A DNA stretch of 64,000 nucleotides, from the NCBI GenBank assembly GCA_965229335.1, contig OZ245874.1, forward strand, positions 2,356,001 through 2,420,000, written 5' to 3'. Source of the stretch: JAFKFH01 sp017307375. Lineage in GTDB: Bacteria > Pseudomonadota > Alphaproteobacteria > Ferrovibrionales > Ferrovibrionaceae. Positions 43,432-52,402 of the stretch are shown here, piece by piece. The first letter of the stretch is position 1; the number at the start of each line of letters is the position of its first letter. The position numbers and the translations under genes are program-made. The notes below the pieces were generated by a model that worked only from the letters and a program-made list of their open reading frames with translations, had not been told where the DNA came from and searched no databases.

Positions 43432-44571
43432 ATGGATTCCCTCAAGCCCGAAACCCTGCTGGCCCAGGCGCCAGGCCATCCGGCCGCGCCCTATGGCGAG
43501 ATCGTTCCGCCGATCCATGTCGCCACCACCTATGAGCGCGGCACCGATCTCGGCTATCCCGGCGGGCGGGTCTACGGCCGTGACGGCAACCCGAGCTTCA
43601 CGGCCGCGGAAGGCCTGCTGACCCAGCTCGAGGAGGGCGCCGCCTCGATGCTGTTCGCCTCCGGCATGGCGGCGGCGACGGCGGTTTTTCAGGCCCTCGA
43701 TCCCGGCGACCGCGTCGTCGTGCCGCGGGTGATGTACTGGGCCCTGCGCCACTGGCTGGTCACCGAGGGCGAGCGGCGCGGCCTTAAAGTCACCTTGTTC
43801 GACAATCTGGCGGCCGATCCGGTCGCGGCGCTGGCCGAGGCGACCGGGACCCGGCCGGTCAAGCTGGTCTGGCTCGAAACCCCGGCCAATCCGACCTGGG
43901 ACGTCATCGACATCGCGGCGGCGGCCAAGGTGGCGCATGCCGCCGGTGCGCTGCTGGCGGTCGATTCCACCGTTGCCACGCCGATCCTGTGCCGGCCGCT
44001 TGCGCTCGGCGCCGATCTCGTCATGCATGCCGCGACCAAGTACCTGAACGGGCATAGCGACGTGCTGGCGGGCACGCTGACCACGGCGCGCGACGACGAT
44101 TTCTGGGCGCGGCTGAAAGTGCAGCGTGCGCTGGGGGGCGGCATCATGGGGCCGTTCGAAGCCTGGCTGCTGCTGCGCGGCATGCGCACCCTGTCGCTGC
44201 GAGTCTGTCGGGCCAGCACCACCGCCATGGCGATCGCGCGCCATTTCCAGTCCGACCCCCGCGTTGCCGTGCTCTATCCCGGCCTGCCGAGCTTTCCGGG
44301 CCACGAGGTCGCGGCCCGGCAGATGGTCGGCGGCTTTTCCGGCATGATGTCGCTGCGCATCAATGGCGGGCGCGACCGCGCGCTGCGGATGCACGGCCGG
44401 CTCAAGCTGTTTCGCCGCGCCACCTCGCTCGGCGGTGTCGAAAGCCTGGTCGAGCACCGCGCCTCGATCGAGGGGCCGACCTCGCCGTGCCCGGACGATC
44501 TGCTGCGCATGTCGATCGGACTCGAGGATGCCGGCGACCTGATCGCCGATCTCGAGCAGGCCCTGGCCTGA
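43432..44571 (+). CDS. Cys/Met metabolism PLP-dependent enzyme (cystathionine beta-lyase-like)
   Basis: A 379-residue trans-sulphuration enzyme. Visible features are VPPIHVATTYERG, YGRDGNPS, ASGMAA, LETPANPTWDVIDI, VDSTVATP, the PLP Lys in HAATKYLNGHSDVL and SLGGVESLVEHRAS near the end. Family members handle cystathionine, homocysteine or methionine; beta-lyase activity is the likeliest but gamma-synthase or gamma-lyase cannot be excluded from sequence alone. Confidence 0.87.
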   Translation: MDSLKPETLLAQAPGHPAAPYGEIVPPIHVATTYERGTDLGYPGGRVYGRDGNPSFTAAEGLLTQLEEGAASMLFASGMAAATAVFQALDPGDRVVVPRVMYWALRHWLVTEGERRGLKVTLFDNLAADPVAALAEATGTRPVKLVWLETPANPTWDVIDIAAAAKVAHAAGALLAVDSTVATPILCRPLALGADLVMHAATKYLNGHSDVLAGTLTTARDDDFWARLKVQRALGGGIMGPFEAWLLLRGMRTLSLRVCRASTTAMAIARHFQSDPRVAVLYPGLPSFPGHEVAARQMVGGFSGMMSLRINGGRDRALRMHGRLKLFRRATSLGGVESLVEHRASIEGPTSPCPDDLLRMSIGLEDAGDLIADLEQALA

Positions 44572-44619
44572 CCCGCCCGATCCCCGCTAAGCTCCGGCGG
44601 GGGATCGGGGAGGTTTGCC

Positions 44620-45420
44620 ATGCGGATCGTCTGGATTGCCGTTGCACTCGGCCTGGCGCTGGCAGTCTTCGTCCAGGCAGGCGTCTCGCACGCGGGCGAG
44701 CGGCTGCGCTGCGTCTATGCCTTCGGCGAGGCACCGCCGTTCCAACTCGGCGAGGGCGAAGCGGTGCCGCGCGAGCATCCGGGCATGGCCGTCGAGTTGA
44801 TGCAGATGGCGGCGGCCGCCCTCGGCCTCGATCTCGAACTCGGCCGCCTGCCGAACCGCCGGGTGATGCCTGCAGTGGCCGACGGCGTCGCCGACTGCGC
44901 CTTTGCCTTGTCGTTCCTGCCCGAACGCGCGGCGGTCGCAGTATACCCGACGAGCAACGGTCGCCTCGATCGCCAGCGCCGCATCGGGTCGTCGGCCTAT
45001 GTCGTCTATCGCCGCGCCGGCAGCACGGCCGACTGGGACGGCCGACGCTTTTCGGGGCTGGATGACGGCGCGGTCGGGATCAATGCGGGTTTTGCCGCAC
45101 GCGACGAATTGCTGCGGATGGGGGTTCGCGTCGACGAGGCCGATTCGACGGCGTCCAACATGCGCAAGCTGGCGGCCGGACGCATTGCCGCCTATGTCGT
45201 GCATGCCGCGATCGGCGACGACTATCTCGCCCGCATTCCGTCGACCGGCATCGAGAAGCTGCCGGTCCCGTTCCAGGAAAAGGACTATTACGTCGTGCTG
45301 AGCAAGCGATTCGTCGCCGAGAATGCCGAGTTGGCCGAGCGGCTGTGGGACCGGCTCGCCGCCTTGCGCGCGCAGCACGAGCCGGCCATGTTGACCCGTT
45401 ACCTTGCCACGGTGAATTGA
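44620..45420 (+). CDS. Periplasmic solute-binding-like protein (SBP_bac_3 type)
   Basis: A 266-residue protein with a signal peptide (to about residue 25, SHA) and the two-lobe pattern of family 3 solute-binding proteins: FGEAPPFQ, GMAVELMQMAAAALG, ADCAFALSFLPERA, then GINAGFAARDELL and KLAAGRIAAYVVH. No ABC permease is next to it, so it is an orphan receptor. GGGGAGG precedes ATG 44620. The stop overlaps the next GST start by one base, implying co-expression. Orphan proteins of this type accompany some GrrM systems, but this one is 38 kb away. Confidence 0.8.
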   Translation: MRIVWIAVALGLALAVFVQAGVSHAGERLRCVYAFGEAPPFQLGEGEAVPREHPGMAVELMQMAAAALGLDLELGRLPNRRVMPAVADGVADCAFALSFLPERAAVAVYPTSNGRLDRQRRIGSSAYVVYRRAGSTADWDGRRFSGLDDGAVGINAGFAARDELLRMGVRVDEADSTASNMRKLAAGRIAAYVVHAAIGDDYLARIPSTGIEKLPVPFQEKDYYVVLSKRFVAENAELAERLWDRLAALRAQHEPAMLTRYLATVN

Positions 45421-46046
45421 TGATCGACCTCTATACCTTCACGACCCCGAACGGCCGCAAGGTCTCGATCGCGCTGGAGGAACTCGGCGCGCAGTATCAG
45501 GTCTTTCCGGTGAACATCACCCGGAACGAGCAGTTCGAGCCGGATTTCCTCAAGGTCTCGCCGAACAACAAGATCCCGGCGATCGTCGATCACGCGCCCC
45601 CGGCCGGCTACGGCCCCGGACCCTATGCCGTGTTCGAATCGGGCGCCATCCTGCTCTATCTTGCCGAGAAGTTCGGCAAGCTGCTGCCGGCCGGGCCCCG
45701 CGCCCGCGGCGCGGCGCTGCAATGGCTGTTCTGGCAGATGGGCGGCCTGGGGCCGATGGCGGGCCAGGCCGGCCATTTCCGTCTGTTCGCGCCGGAAAAG
45801 GTGCCCTACGGCATCAAGCGCTATACCGACGAGGTGACGCGCCTGTACGGCATCGCCGACAAGCGCCTGGGCGAGGGTCGCTATTTCGCCGGCGACGAGT
45901 ATTCGATCGCCGACATCGCCTGCTGGCCCTGGTTCGTTTCGTGGGAGAAGCATGGCCAGGACCTCGCCCGCCACCCCAATCTGAAACGCTGGTTCGAGGA
46001 CGTCGGCAGCCGGCCTGCCGTTCAACGCGGGATGGAGGTGCCCTGA
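45420..46046 (+). CDS. Glutathione S-transferase family protein, YghU/YfcG-like (second copy)
   Basis: A 208-residue GST, start MIDLYTFTTPNGRK with NNKIPAIVDHAP, FESGAILLYLAEK, LQWLFWQMGGLGPM and YSIADIACWPW. It is strongly similar to the product of 42661-43362 but lacks that protein's C-terminal extension. Overlapping stop/start joints on both sides (45420, 46046) place it in a three-gene unit with the solute-binding protein and the YbaK-like deacylase. Confidence 0.9.
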   Translation: MIDLYTFTTPNGRKVSIALEELGAQYQVFPVNITRNEQFEPDFLKVSPNNKIPAIVDHAPPAGYGPGPYAVFESGAILLYLAEKFGKLLPAGPRARGAALQWLFWQMGGLGPMAGQAGHFRLFAPEKVPYGIKRYTDEVTRLYGIADKRLGEGRYFAGDEYSIADIACWPWFVSWEKHGQDLARHPNLKRWFEDVGSRPAVQRGMEVP

Positions 46047-46537
46047 TGGAAGAGTTGCTGACCCGTCCCGCCGTCCAGCGCGTGCGCGATGCCCTGCGCG
46101 AGAAAGGTGCGCGCCACGACGTGCGCGCCTTGGCCGAGACGGCGCGCACCGCCCAGGATGCGGCCAACGCGCTGGGCTGCGAGGTCGGGGCGATCGTGAA
46201 GTCGCTGGTGTTCGCCGTCGGTGGCAAGCATGTCATGGCGCTGGTCGCCGGCGACCGGATGGGCGATACCGAGGCGCTGCCCGGCGTGCTCGGTCTCGAC
46301 GGCCGCTGCAAGCGTGCCGATGCCGACATGGTGCGCGAGGCGACGGGCTTTACCATCGGCGGTGTCGCCCCGGTCGGCCACGCCACGGCGCTGCCGATCG
46401 CGATCGACGAAAGCCTCGGCCGGTTCGAGGCGATCTATGCGGCGGCCGGCCATCCCCATTGCGTGTTCCAGACCACGCTGGCGGAACTGCAGCAAATGAC
46501 CGGCGGCACGGTTAGCGCGGCGGTGGCAAAGGCGTAG
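46046..46537 (+). CDS. YbaK/EbsC-type aminoacyl-tRNA deacylase
   Basis: A 163-residue protein with the YbaK fold: ALGCEVGAIVKSLVFAVGG (catalytic Lys in the KSLVF segment), then ATGFTIGGVAPVGH and IYAAAGHPHCVFQTTLAELQQMTG. The family hydrolyses mischarged aminoacyl-tRNAs such as Cys-tRNA(Pro). It is the last gene of the unit beginning at 44620. Confidence 0.9.
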   Translation: MEELLTRPAVQRVRDALREKGARHDVRALAETARTAQDAANALGCEVGAIVKSLVFAVGGKHVMALVAGDRMGDTEALPGVLGLDGRCKRADADMVREATGFTIGGVAPVGHATALPIAIDESLGRFEAIYAAAGHPHCVFQTTLAELQQMTGGTVSAAVAKA

Positions 46538-46600
46538 CGTCCGTAATATTCGTGTCATCCCCTGATGGTAGTTCTCGGACAACCATCCAGGGGATCTTCA

Positions 46601-48961
46601 ATGACGGTCATGACCGCCAGCGGCGATGCGCAGGCATCGCCGAACCGTATGTCTTTGCGCGCCGGCAGCATCGTCGTCCGCCTGACGCTGGGCTTCCTCG
46701 TGCTCGGCCTGGCGCCGATGCTGGTTCTGTACGGCATCCTGTCGTGGCGCGCCGAGACCATCAAGTCGGTGGCGCTGGAGCGGTTGAAGGATGCCGCGGT
46801 GACGCTGAACCTCGGTGCCGGCCAGGAAATGTTTCAGCGCTATGTCGACGTGAAGGGGTTTACCGTCAACGGCGCGATCTACGTGGTGCGCAACTGGCGC
46901 CGCCCCGGCGACAACAACCCGCTGGTCGCCGCGATGAACGACTACGTGCGCAATTCCGGCGTCTACCGTCTGATGCTGCTGCTCGACCGCGACGGCCGGG
47001 TGCTGGCGGTGAACGACGTCGACGCCCGGGGCGGCAAGCTCGACACCCCACCGCTCTATGACGTGAATTTCGGCGGTGCCGACTGGTTCAAGCGAGCGAT
47101 CGACGGCAAGTTCACCGAAAGCGCAGCCGATGCCCGTGGCCCCAAGGTGACCGGCGCGGTGATCGAAGGGCCGATCGACGTGCCGGAGGTCGCCCGGCTC
47201 AACCAGGGCTGGGGCACGATGCTCGCGGTGGCGGCGCCCGCGGTGAACTCGGTCGGTACGACGATCGGCGCGTGGGTCGCCTTCGTCGATTTCCGCGAAC
47301 TGGCCGACGGCCTGCGCGAGATGCAGCAGCGTCTGGCGGCCGAGGGGCTGGCCGGGGCGGAAATCGGCCTGGTCGATCGTGACGGCCGGATGCTCGCCCG
47401 CATGCGGCCTGATGCCGAGCGTGCCGAAAGTGGCCCGGCCTTGGCGGGGGAGAACCCGGGGACGATCGCACTAGGCGCGCTCGACCGGCTTGCCGGCGGC
47501 GAGGGCGGCGCGGCCGTGTTCACCGATGCGAGCGGCACCGAGCAGGCGGTGGGGTACGCACCGCCGATGGCCTATCGCGGCTTTCCCGGCCTCGGCTGGT
47601 CGGTCGTGATCCGCGTGCCGGCGAGCGAAGCGTTCGCCCAGGTCGATGCGGTGCTGGACGGCGTCAAGACCACGCTGCTCGGCAGCCTTGTCGTGCTGCT
47701 GATCGTCGGCCTGGCCGCCGGCTACTCCGGCACGCTGCCGATCCGGCGACTGACCGCGGTGATGCGCGACCTTGCCGGCGGCGAGGTCGAGACCACGGTG
47801 CCGGGTACCCGCCGCCGCGACGAACTGGGCGACATGGCCCGCGCCGTCGAGGTCTTCCGCGCCAACGCCATCGAGAATCGGGCGCTGCAGCGCGAGGCCG
47901 AGGCGGCACGGCTGCGTGAGGAAGAATTGCGCCGCCGCGAGGCCGAACAGGAGCGTCTCGCGGCGGAAGAGCGCGCCGCGCGGCTGGAGGACGAGCGCCG
48001 CCATGAGCGCGAGTCGGCCGAACGGGCGCGTGCCCGCGCCGAGGCCGAGCGCGTGCGGGAAGCCGAGGCGCAGGCCGCCGAAGCGCGTCGCCGCGACGAG
48101 GAAGCGGCCGAGCGTCGCCGCGAGATGCTGGCCCTGGCCGACGGCTTCGAGCAGTCGGTCGGGCGGGTGGTCGCCGCAGTGGCAACCGCGGCCGAGGAAC
48201 TGAGCCATCTTGCCGAGGGTCTGACCGACCAGGCAGCCGACACGGCCGAACGGGTCGCCGCGGTCGAGGATGCGATGAAGCGCACGGCCGACAACGTCGA
48301 GACCGTGGCGGTGGCGACCGAGCAATTGTCGGCCTCGGTCGGCGAGATCGACCGCCAGGTCGAAGTCTCGAGCCGGGTGGCCGCCCAGGCCTCGACCGAT
48401 GCGGCCCGGACCAACGACCAGGTCAAGGGCCTTGCGACCTCGGCCCAGGCGATCGGCGAGGTGGTGGAACTGATCCACGCCATCGCCGGCCAGACCAATC
48501 TCTTGGCGCTGAATGCGACGATCGAGGCGGCACGCGCCGGCGCGGCCGGCAAGGGCTTCGCCGTCGTGGCCTCGGAAGTCAAGAATCTGGCGGGGCAGAC
48601 CACCGGCGCCACCGACCGCATCGCCCAGCAGGTCTCGGGTATCCAGGATTCGACCGGCGAGACCGTCGACGCGATCGCGGCCATCGGCGAGACGATCGCG
48701 AGGATGAACGGCATCGCGGCGACGATCTCGGCGGCGGTGCGCCAGCAATCGGCCGCCACCGCCGAGATCAGCCGCAGCGTGCGCCAGGCCGCCGACGGGG
48801 CCGAGACCGTCAACCGCAACATCGCGACCGTTTCCGAAGCCGCGCGTGCCAATGGCGATGCCGCCCGCCGCATGCGCTCGGCCAGCGAGACGCTGGCGCG
48901 TGACGCCCAGGCGCTGCAGACCGAGGTCGGCGCCTTCATCACCCGCGTCCGTGCCGGCTAG
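46601..48961 (+). CDS. Transmembrane methyl-accepting chemotaxis protein
   Basis: A 786-residue chemoreceptor: TM1 (about 27-52), a large periplasmic sensor of Cache type, TM2 (about 360-382), a HAMP domain (LPIRRLTAVMRDLAGGE), an unusually long Arg/Glu-rich coiled coil (about 425-515) and the signalling hairpin AGQTNLLALNATIEAAR. AGGGG precedes ATG 46601. An IS630-type element starts at the stop codon: removing the element and one TA copy would give TAA, and it now reads TAG with the G from the element. The protein sequence is unchanged. Confidence 0.92.
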   Translation: MTVMTASGDAQASPNRMSLRAGSIVVRLTLGFLVLGLAPMLVLYGILSWRAETIKSVALERLKDAAVTLNLGAGQEMFQRYVDVKGFTVNGAIYVVRNWRRPGDNNPLVAAMNDYVRNSGVYRLMLLLDRDGRVLAVNDVDARGGKLDTPPLYDVNFGGADWFKRAIDGKFTESAADARGPKVTGAVIEGPIDVPEVARLNQGWGTMLAVAAPAVNSVGTTIGAWVAFVDFRELADGLREMQQRLAAEGLAGAEIGLVDRDGRMLARMRPDAERAESGPALAGENPGTIALGALDRLAGGEGGAAVFTDASGTEQAVGYAPPMAYRGFPGLGWSVVIRVPASEAFAQVDAVLDGVKTTLLGSLVVLLIVGLAAGYSGTLPIRRLTAVMRDLAGGEVETTVPGTRRRDELGDMARAVEVFRANAIENRALQREAEAARLREEELRRREAEQERLAAEERAARLEDERRHERESAERARARAEAERVREAEAQAAEARRRDEEAAERRREMLALADGFEQSVGRVVAAVATAAEELSHLAEGLTDQAADTAERVAAVEDAMKRTADNVETVAVATEQLSASVGEIDRQVEVSSRVAAQASTDAARTNDQVKGLATSAQAIGEVVELIHAIAGQTNLLALNATIEAARAGAAGKGFAVVASEVKNLAGQTTGATDRIAQQVSGIQDSTGETVDAIAAIGETIARMNGIAATISAAVRQQSAATAEISRSVRQAADGAETVNRNIATVSEAARANGDAARRMRSASETLARDAQALQTEVGAFITRVRAG

Positions 48962-48973
48962 AGTCTGGCGCCT

Positions 48974-49567
48974 TTAATACGGAGCATATCCAGCGTGCCT
49001 GAAATAGGCGCTACATTCGGCGGGAGATACGGTGTCGAGAAGCTGGCCGATGCATCGCCACAAGGCAGGAACTGAGCGGCATTCCTCCTTCCGAAACAGC
49101 CGTTTGATCTTGGCGAACATCATCTCGATCGGATTGAGATCGGGACTATAGGGCGGCAAGAAGAGCAGGTGCGCGCCGGCGGCTCGGACGGCGTTACGGG
49201 CGGGTTTGCCTTTGTGACTGCCGAGATTGTCGAGGATGACGACATCGCCCTTTTTCAGGGTTGGAGCGAGCGCCTGCTCGACCCAGTCGGTGAAGATGCC
49301 ACCATTGATCGGTCCATCGAGGACCAGTGGCGCGACGATGCAGTCGTGGCGCAATCCAGCCAGAAAGGTCAGTGTCTTCCAATGGCCATGCGGCACCTTG
49401 TCGATCAGCGGCTGACCTCGCGGGCTCCAGCCGTGGGTGCGGGTCATGTTGGTTTTGACCCAGGTCTCGTCGACGAAGACCAGGCGGTCTGGATCAAGCC
49501 GATGCTGATGGCTTTGCCATCGGGCGCGGAACCGGGCGATCCTGGACCCATCCTGCTCGCTCGCCAT
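48974..49567 (-). CDS. IS630 transposase, C-terminal DDE half
   Basis: A 197-residue ORF with the DDE superendonuclease triad: Asp in VFVDETWV, Asp in VVILDNLGSHKG, Glu in SPDLNPIEMMFAKIK. It overlaps the HTH ORF and lies in its +1 frame. The ATG at 49567 is just the first Met; the frame is open further upstream through the A8 run, consistent with production as a fusion. Confidence 0.88.
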   Translation of the reverse strand: MASEQDGSRIARFRARWQSHQHRLDPDRLVFVDETWVKTNMTRTHGWSPRGQPLIDKVPHGHWKTLTFLAGLRHDCIVAPLVLDGPINGGIFTDWVEQALAPTLKKGDVVILDNLGSHKGKPARNAVRAAGAHLLFLPPYSPDLNPIEMMFAKIKRLFRKEECRSVPALWRCIGQLLDTVSPAECSAYFRHAGYAPY

Positions 49568-49919
49568 CAGCGTTTTTTTTAAAGCTAAGCCCCTCGCGCC
49601 GGAAGAACCTCCACACCGACTTCATGTGGACTGGGACGCCGCGCTCGGCCAATTCGGCGGTTAGCGTCCGCAGCGTAATGTCCCGTTTCTCAGCGACCCG
49701 GGCACGCAGCCAAACCGCGACCTCTCCGATCAGCGGGCTCAACCGTCGACCGCCCCGCTTCTCGGGATGAAGGCCATGACCCTTGCGCACCCGCTGCGAC
49801 CAGCGCACCACAGTGGCCGGTGAAATATCGTAGCGCGCAGCTGCCTCCCGCACCGTCGCACCGGCTGATACCGCCGCAACAACCCGCTCACGAAGATCCA
49901 ATGAATAGGCCCGTGACAT
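49494..49919 (-). CDS. IS630 transposase, N-terminal HTH half
   Basis: A 141-residue ORF beginning MSRAYSLDLRERVVAAVSAG, with the IS630 helix-turn-helix (REAAARYDISPATVVRW) and a winged-helix segment. It leaves the transposase frame near an A8 run (minus strand, 49573-49580): the DDE half lies in the +1 frame. Expression of a full transposase would need +1 frameshifting or transcriptional slippage over that run; otherwise the element is a frameshift mutant. Confidence 0.88.
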   Translation of the reverse strand: MSRAYSLDLRERVVAAVSAGATVREAAARYDISPATVVRWSQRVRKGHGLHPEKRGGRRLSPLIGEVAVWLRARVAEKRDITLRTLTAELAERGVPVHMKSVWRFFRREGLSFKKNADGERAGWVQDRPVPRPMAKPSASA

Positions 49920-50115
49920 CCCCGCCAGCCTCCATCTCAGCTGAAAGGTTGAATCACGTTTTAAGGCCGCCGGGAATCCAGATTCCTTTTAGAGGCGTCA
50001 GACTCTAAATCCTTGGATTTCTTGCTGCGCCGCGGCGGATCGCGTTGACATCGGGGGAGGCGGCCGGTAGAAGAGGCGCCGCATACGCCGTGGAAGACAA
50101 AAACCCACTCATTGC

Positions 50116-50206
50116 GGAGGGGTGGCCGAGTGGCTGAAGGCGGCGGTTTGCTAAACCGTTATAGGGGCTTAAACCCCTATCGTGGGTTCGAATCCCATCC
50201 CCTCCG
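50116..50206 (+). tRNA. tRNA-Ser (anticodon GCT)
   Basis: The acceptor stem GGAGGGG pairs with CCCCTCC. The anticodon loop reads TTTGCTAAA, the long variable arm GGGGCTTAAACCCC is typical of class II tRNA, and the T loop is GGTTCGAATCC. The discriminator is G, as in serine tRNAs, and CCA is encoded at 50207-50209. It marks the left side of the defence island and is a likely integration site. Confidence 0.97.
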
Positions 50207-50302
50207 CCACTTCCCCTTTTCAGGCGTTGCCAGATTGCCCCAAAAGCTTGCTTTTCCGCCGCTTTCCTGGCTTCGTGCTGTTGCAGGCGGCGTCACCGGG
50301 TA

Positions 50303-50653
50303 TCATTCAATTGCAGTCATTCCCGGGTACAATTCGGGACTCGTCGCCGCAAAAACCGGGTATCGACGGGGAAACTGGGCGAAGCTTTTCAATACTTCAG
50401 GCGTGATTATCTGACGCCCTGAGCCCCTAAGCAGAGCCTGTGCGTGATCGTCGTCGACCTTGGCTTGGTCTCTTGCCGCGTTGATGCCGTCGAGCCTCTC
50501 CGTGATTGCCGGATCGTCCAGATCGGCACGCCCGCCTCCAACCATGACCGCTTTTTCCTCTGGCCGAGACGAGAGTTCGGCGGCTTCATAGGTCGGGCTC
50601 GATCCCGGCCAATTAAGCAAATTCGGCCGGAGGAGAAACTGGGTCAGAGTCAT
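50303..50653 (-). pseudogene. Remnant of a serine-recombinase C-terminus
   Basis: The translated stretch includes ERLDGINAARDQAK, DDHAQALLRGSGRQ and ITPEVLKSF, which resemble the helical C-terminal tail of large serine recombinases. The catalytic and DNA-binding domains are missing and both ends diverge, so this is probably a decayed integration gene. It lies between the tRNA and the helicase gene, where an integrase would be expected. Recognition is from motif similarity only. Confidence 0.4.
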
Positions 50654-50662
50654 ATCGATTCG

Positions 50663-52402
50663 TCAAATTACACCGCCGAGATCGACAATCGGGTGCGCGC
50701 CGAACCAGGCAGTCAGGGTGTCCATAGCTGCGGGATCGAGCTTGTGGGTGAACAGCAACGCTAAGCGCCGTTTCGGCCGCGAGATCGCGACGTAGAACAA
50801 GTTCCTATAGCGCTCGAACGCCTCGCGGCGGCTGCCGACTGCTGTCGTGTTGCCGGCCATCGTCAAGAAAGCGTTGAAATCATACTCATTCCAGCCACGA
50901 CCGAACACGACCAAAACGTTCTCGAATTGGTCGCCCTTAACCCCGTGCTTGGTCTCAAACGGTGAGTGACCGTCCAGGTAGTCGCAAAGTGCGATGACTT
51001 CGGCGTAGGGCACTGCGTGCAGTTTGTGGAGCTCTTCAAGTCGTCCTGTTACGGGCTGGCTCGCCGCCAGAAGGTCTGCCAGCTTGGCTTCCTGCCGACT
51101 GACCGCCTCGGACAAGATCGGAAGCTCGCTTGCGGAGAGGTGTGAGAGCACGTCGCCGACGGTCCCAGTGCCACGCAGTTCGACAAGGCGCTTCATGACC
51201 GACGCCCACTTCGCCTTATCAGCCGGACGGGTCATCACGGGACGACCGCTGTCGATGGCCTGGAACATCGCACCTGTTCGCTTTCTCAAGTAGGCGCGAA
51301 CCGCGGGTTCAAGGTGCTCGTGAAAATACGAGATCACATCGCTCGCCTTGCGCGAGTACGAGTCGTTGTACCTGAAGACGCTGCGCATTGAGCCATAGCC
51401 CATCTCATTCGCGAGCGCGCGATGTGTGAGCATCAGAATCTTCGTATCGTTGACCAAGTCCCATCCGCGCTCGTCCGCTAACGTCCGCCGAACATGCGCA
51501 AGCGCACGTGCCGCCTCTGCCTCCGGCAGGTCGCCCTGCCAGTGGTTCTTCGTAAGCCGCGTGCCAACCCAGCTGTTCGTATGAAAGACGATGACCTCGC
51601 CTGGCGCTGTTGGGTCCTTCACCGCCTGAGCCAGATCAGGCCTCATAAGATTGAGCGTGTCCACGACCGCTTTGACGCTGCGAAAATTGGCCTTCTTGTC
51701 GATGCGCTTGAGCGCGTCGTGCAAAATCGAACCGCAGCCGTCCCCGTAAATCTTCTGCCAGTGATCGCCGAAGAAGCCAATCTGCGGCGCGAGCGGTTTG
51801 CCGAGAAAATGTTCCTTCAGGCATTGGACGACGTTTGCGTCGGTATCTTGATACTCATCTACGAGGATGATCGGAAAGCGCGATGCCAGCGCGCTTCGGA
51901 ACTTTGCCGACTTCATCAGTTCGATGAACATCGGGAAAATATCGTCGTGGTGTAGATTGGCCTGCCGATCCTCGATCGTCCTGCGGCCTAGGGCGTATCC
52001 AACCGCCCTAATGTCCGCGTCGTTAAGTTCGGCAATGCGGTCGGCCCAGCCCGGCAGGGTGCGGACCAACTCCTGTAGCCGCTTCTGAAACCCGCTGATG
52101 AGCAGCCATGCGAAGGCGTGTGTCGTGTCGCAATAGATTGTTGGATTGCTGTCCGTCTGCGCGATGATCATGTCTCGCGCTACGTTCGTGTAGGTGATGC
52201 ACGCGACTTGCTGGTGGGCGCGTTGAAGTTCGCGTGAGCGATTCTTGAGGATGTAGCGGAGCGCTTCGACCAATGAATAAGTTTTGCCAGCTCCGGCTCC
52301 CGCTTCGAAGACAAAGCTGCTGCCGTCATCAAGGTAGCCTTTAAGTGCTGCCCACGACGCCTCGGCGGCCAATTCCGCCGGATCGGGAACGGTCGCGATC
52401 AC
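50663..52402 (-). CDS. UvrD/Rep-like helicase, GajB-like
   Basis: A 579-residue SF1 helicase: Walker A GAGAGKT (35-41), CITYTNVARD, Walker B DEYQDT (182-187), FGDHWQKIYG and the C-terminal FYVAISRPKRRLALLF. The GTG at 52402 overlaps the stop of the OLD-family gene (GTGA), so both are translated together. An OLD nuclease coupled to a UvrD-like helicase is the gene pair of the Gabija anti-phage system. Codon use is more AT-rich than the flanks, which suggests transfer. It is longer than the founding GajB (about 500 residues). Confidence 0.8.
   Translation of the reverse strand: MIATVPDPAELAAEASWAALKGYLDDGSSFVFEAGAGAGKTYSLVEALRYILKNRSRELQRAHQQVACITYTNVARDMIIAQTDSNPTIYCDTTHAFAWLLISGFQKRLQELVRTLPGWADRIAELNDADIRAVGYALGRRTIEDRQANLHHDDIFPMFIELMKSAKFRSALASRFPIILVDEYQDTDANVVQCLKEHFLGKPLAPQIGFFGDHWQKIYGDGCGSILHDALKRIDKKANFRSVKAVVDTLNLMRPDLAQAVKDPTAPGEVIVFHTNSWVGTRLTKNHWQGDLPEAEAARALAHVRRTLADERGWDLVNDTKILMLTHRALANEMGYGSMRSVFRYNDSYSRKASDVISYFHEHLEPAVRAYLRKRTGAMFQAIDSGRPVMTRPADKAKWASVMKRLVELRGTGTVGDVLSHLSASELPILSEAVSRQEAKLADLLAASQPVTGRLEELHKLHAVPYAEVIALCDYLDGHSPFETKHGVKGDQFENVLVVFGRGWNEYDFNAFLTMAGNTTAVGSRREAFERYRNLFYVAISRPKRRLALLFTHKLDPAAMDTLTAWFGAHPIVDLGGVI

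Larger units (their letters stand above)
48961..50005 (-). mobile_element. IS630-family insertion sequence, 1045 bp
   Basis: Terminal inverted repeats GAGTCTGGCGCCT (48961) and, read inward from the right, GAGTCTGACGCCT (to 50005) are flanked by TA on both sides (48959-48960 and 50006-50007), the target duplication of IS630/Tc1-mariner elements. Inside are two minus-strand ORFs for the HTH and DDE halves of the transposase. It lies between the chemoreceptor gene and tRNA-Ser. Confidence 0.93.

Noticed and set aside
44620..45420. GrrP-type partner of the RiPP operon
   Set aside because: The protein is an orphan solute-binding type, but it is 38 kb from the RiPP genes and coupled to a GST gene.
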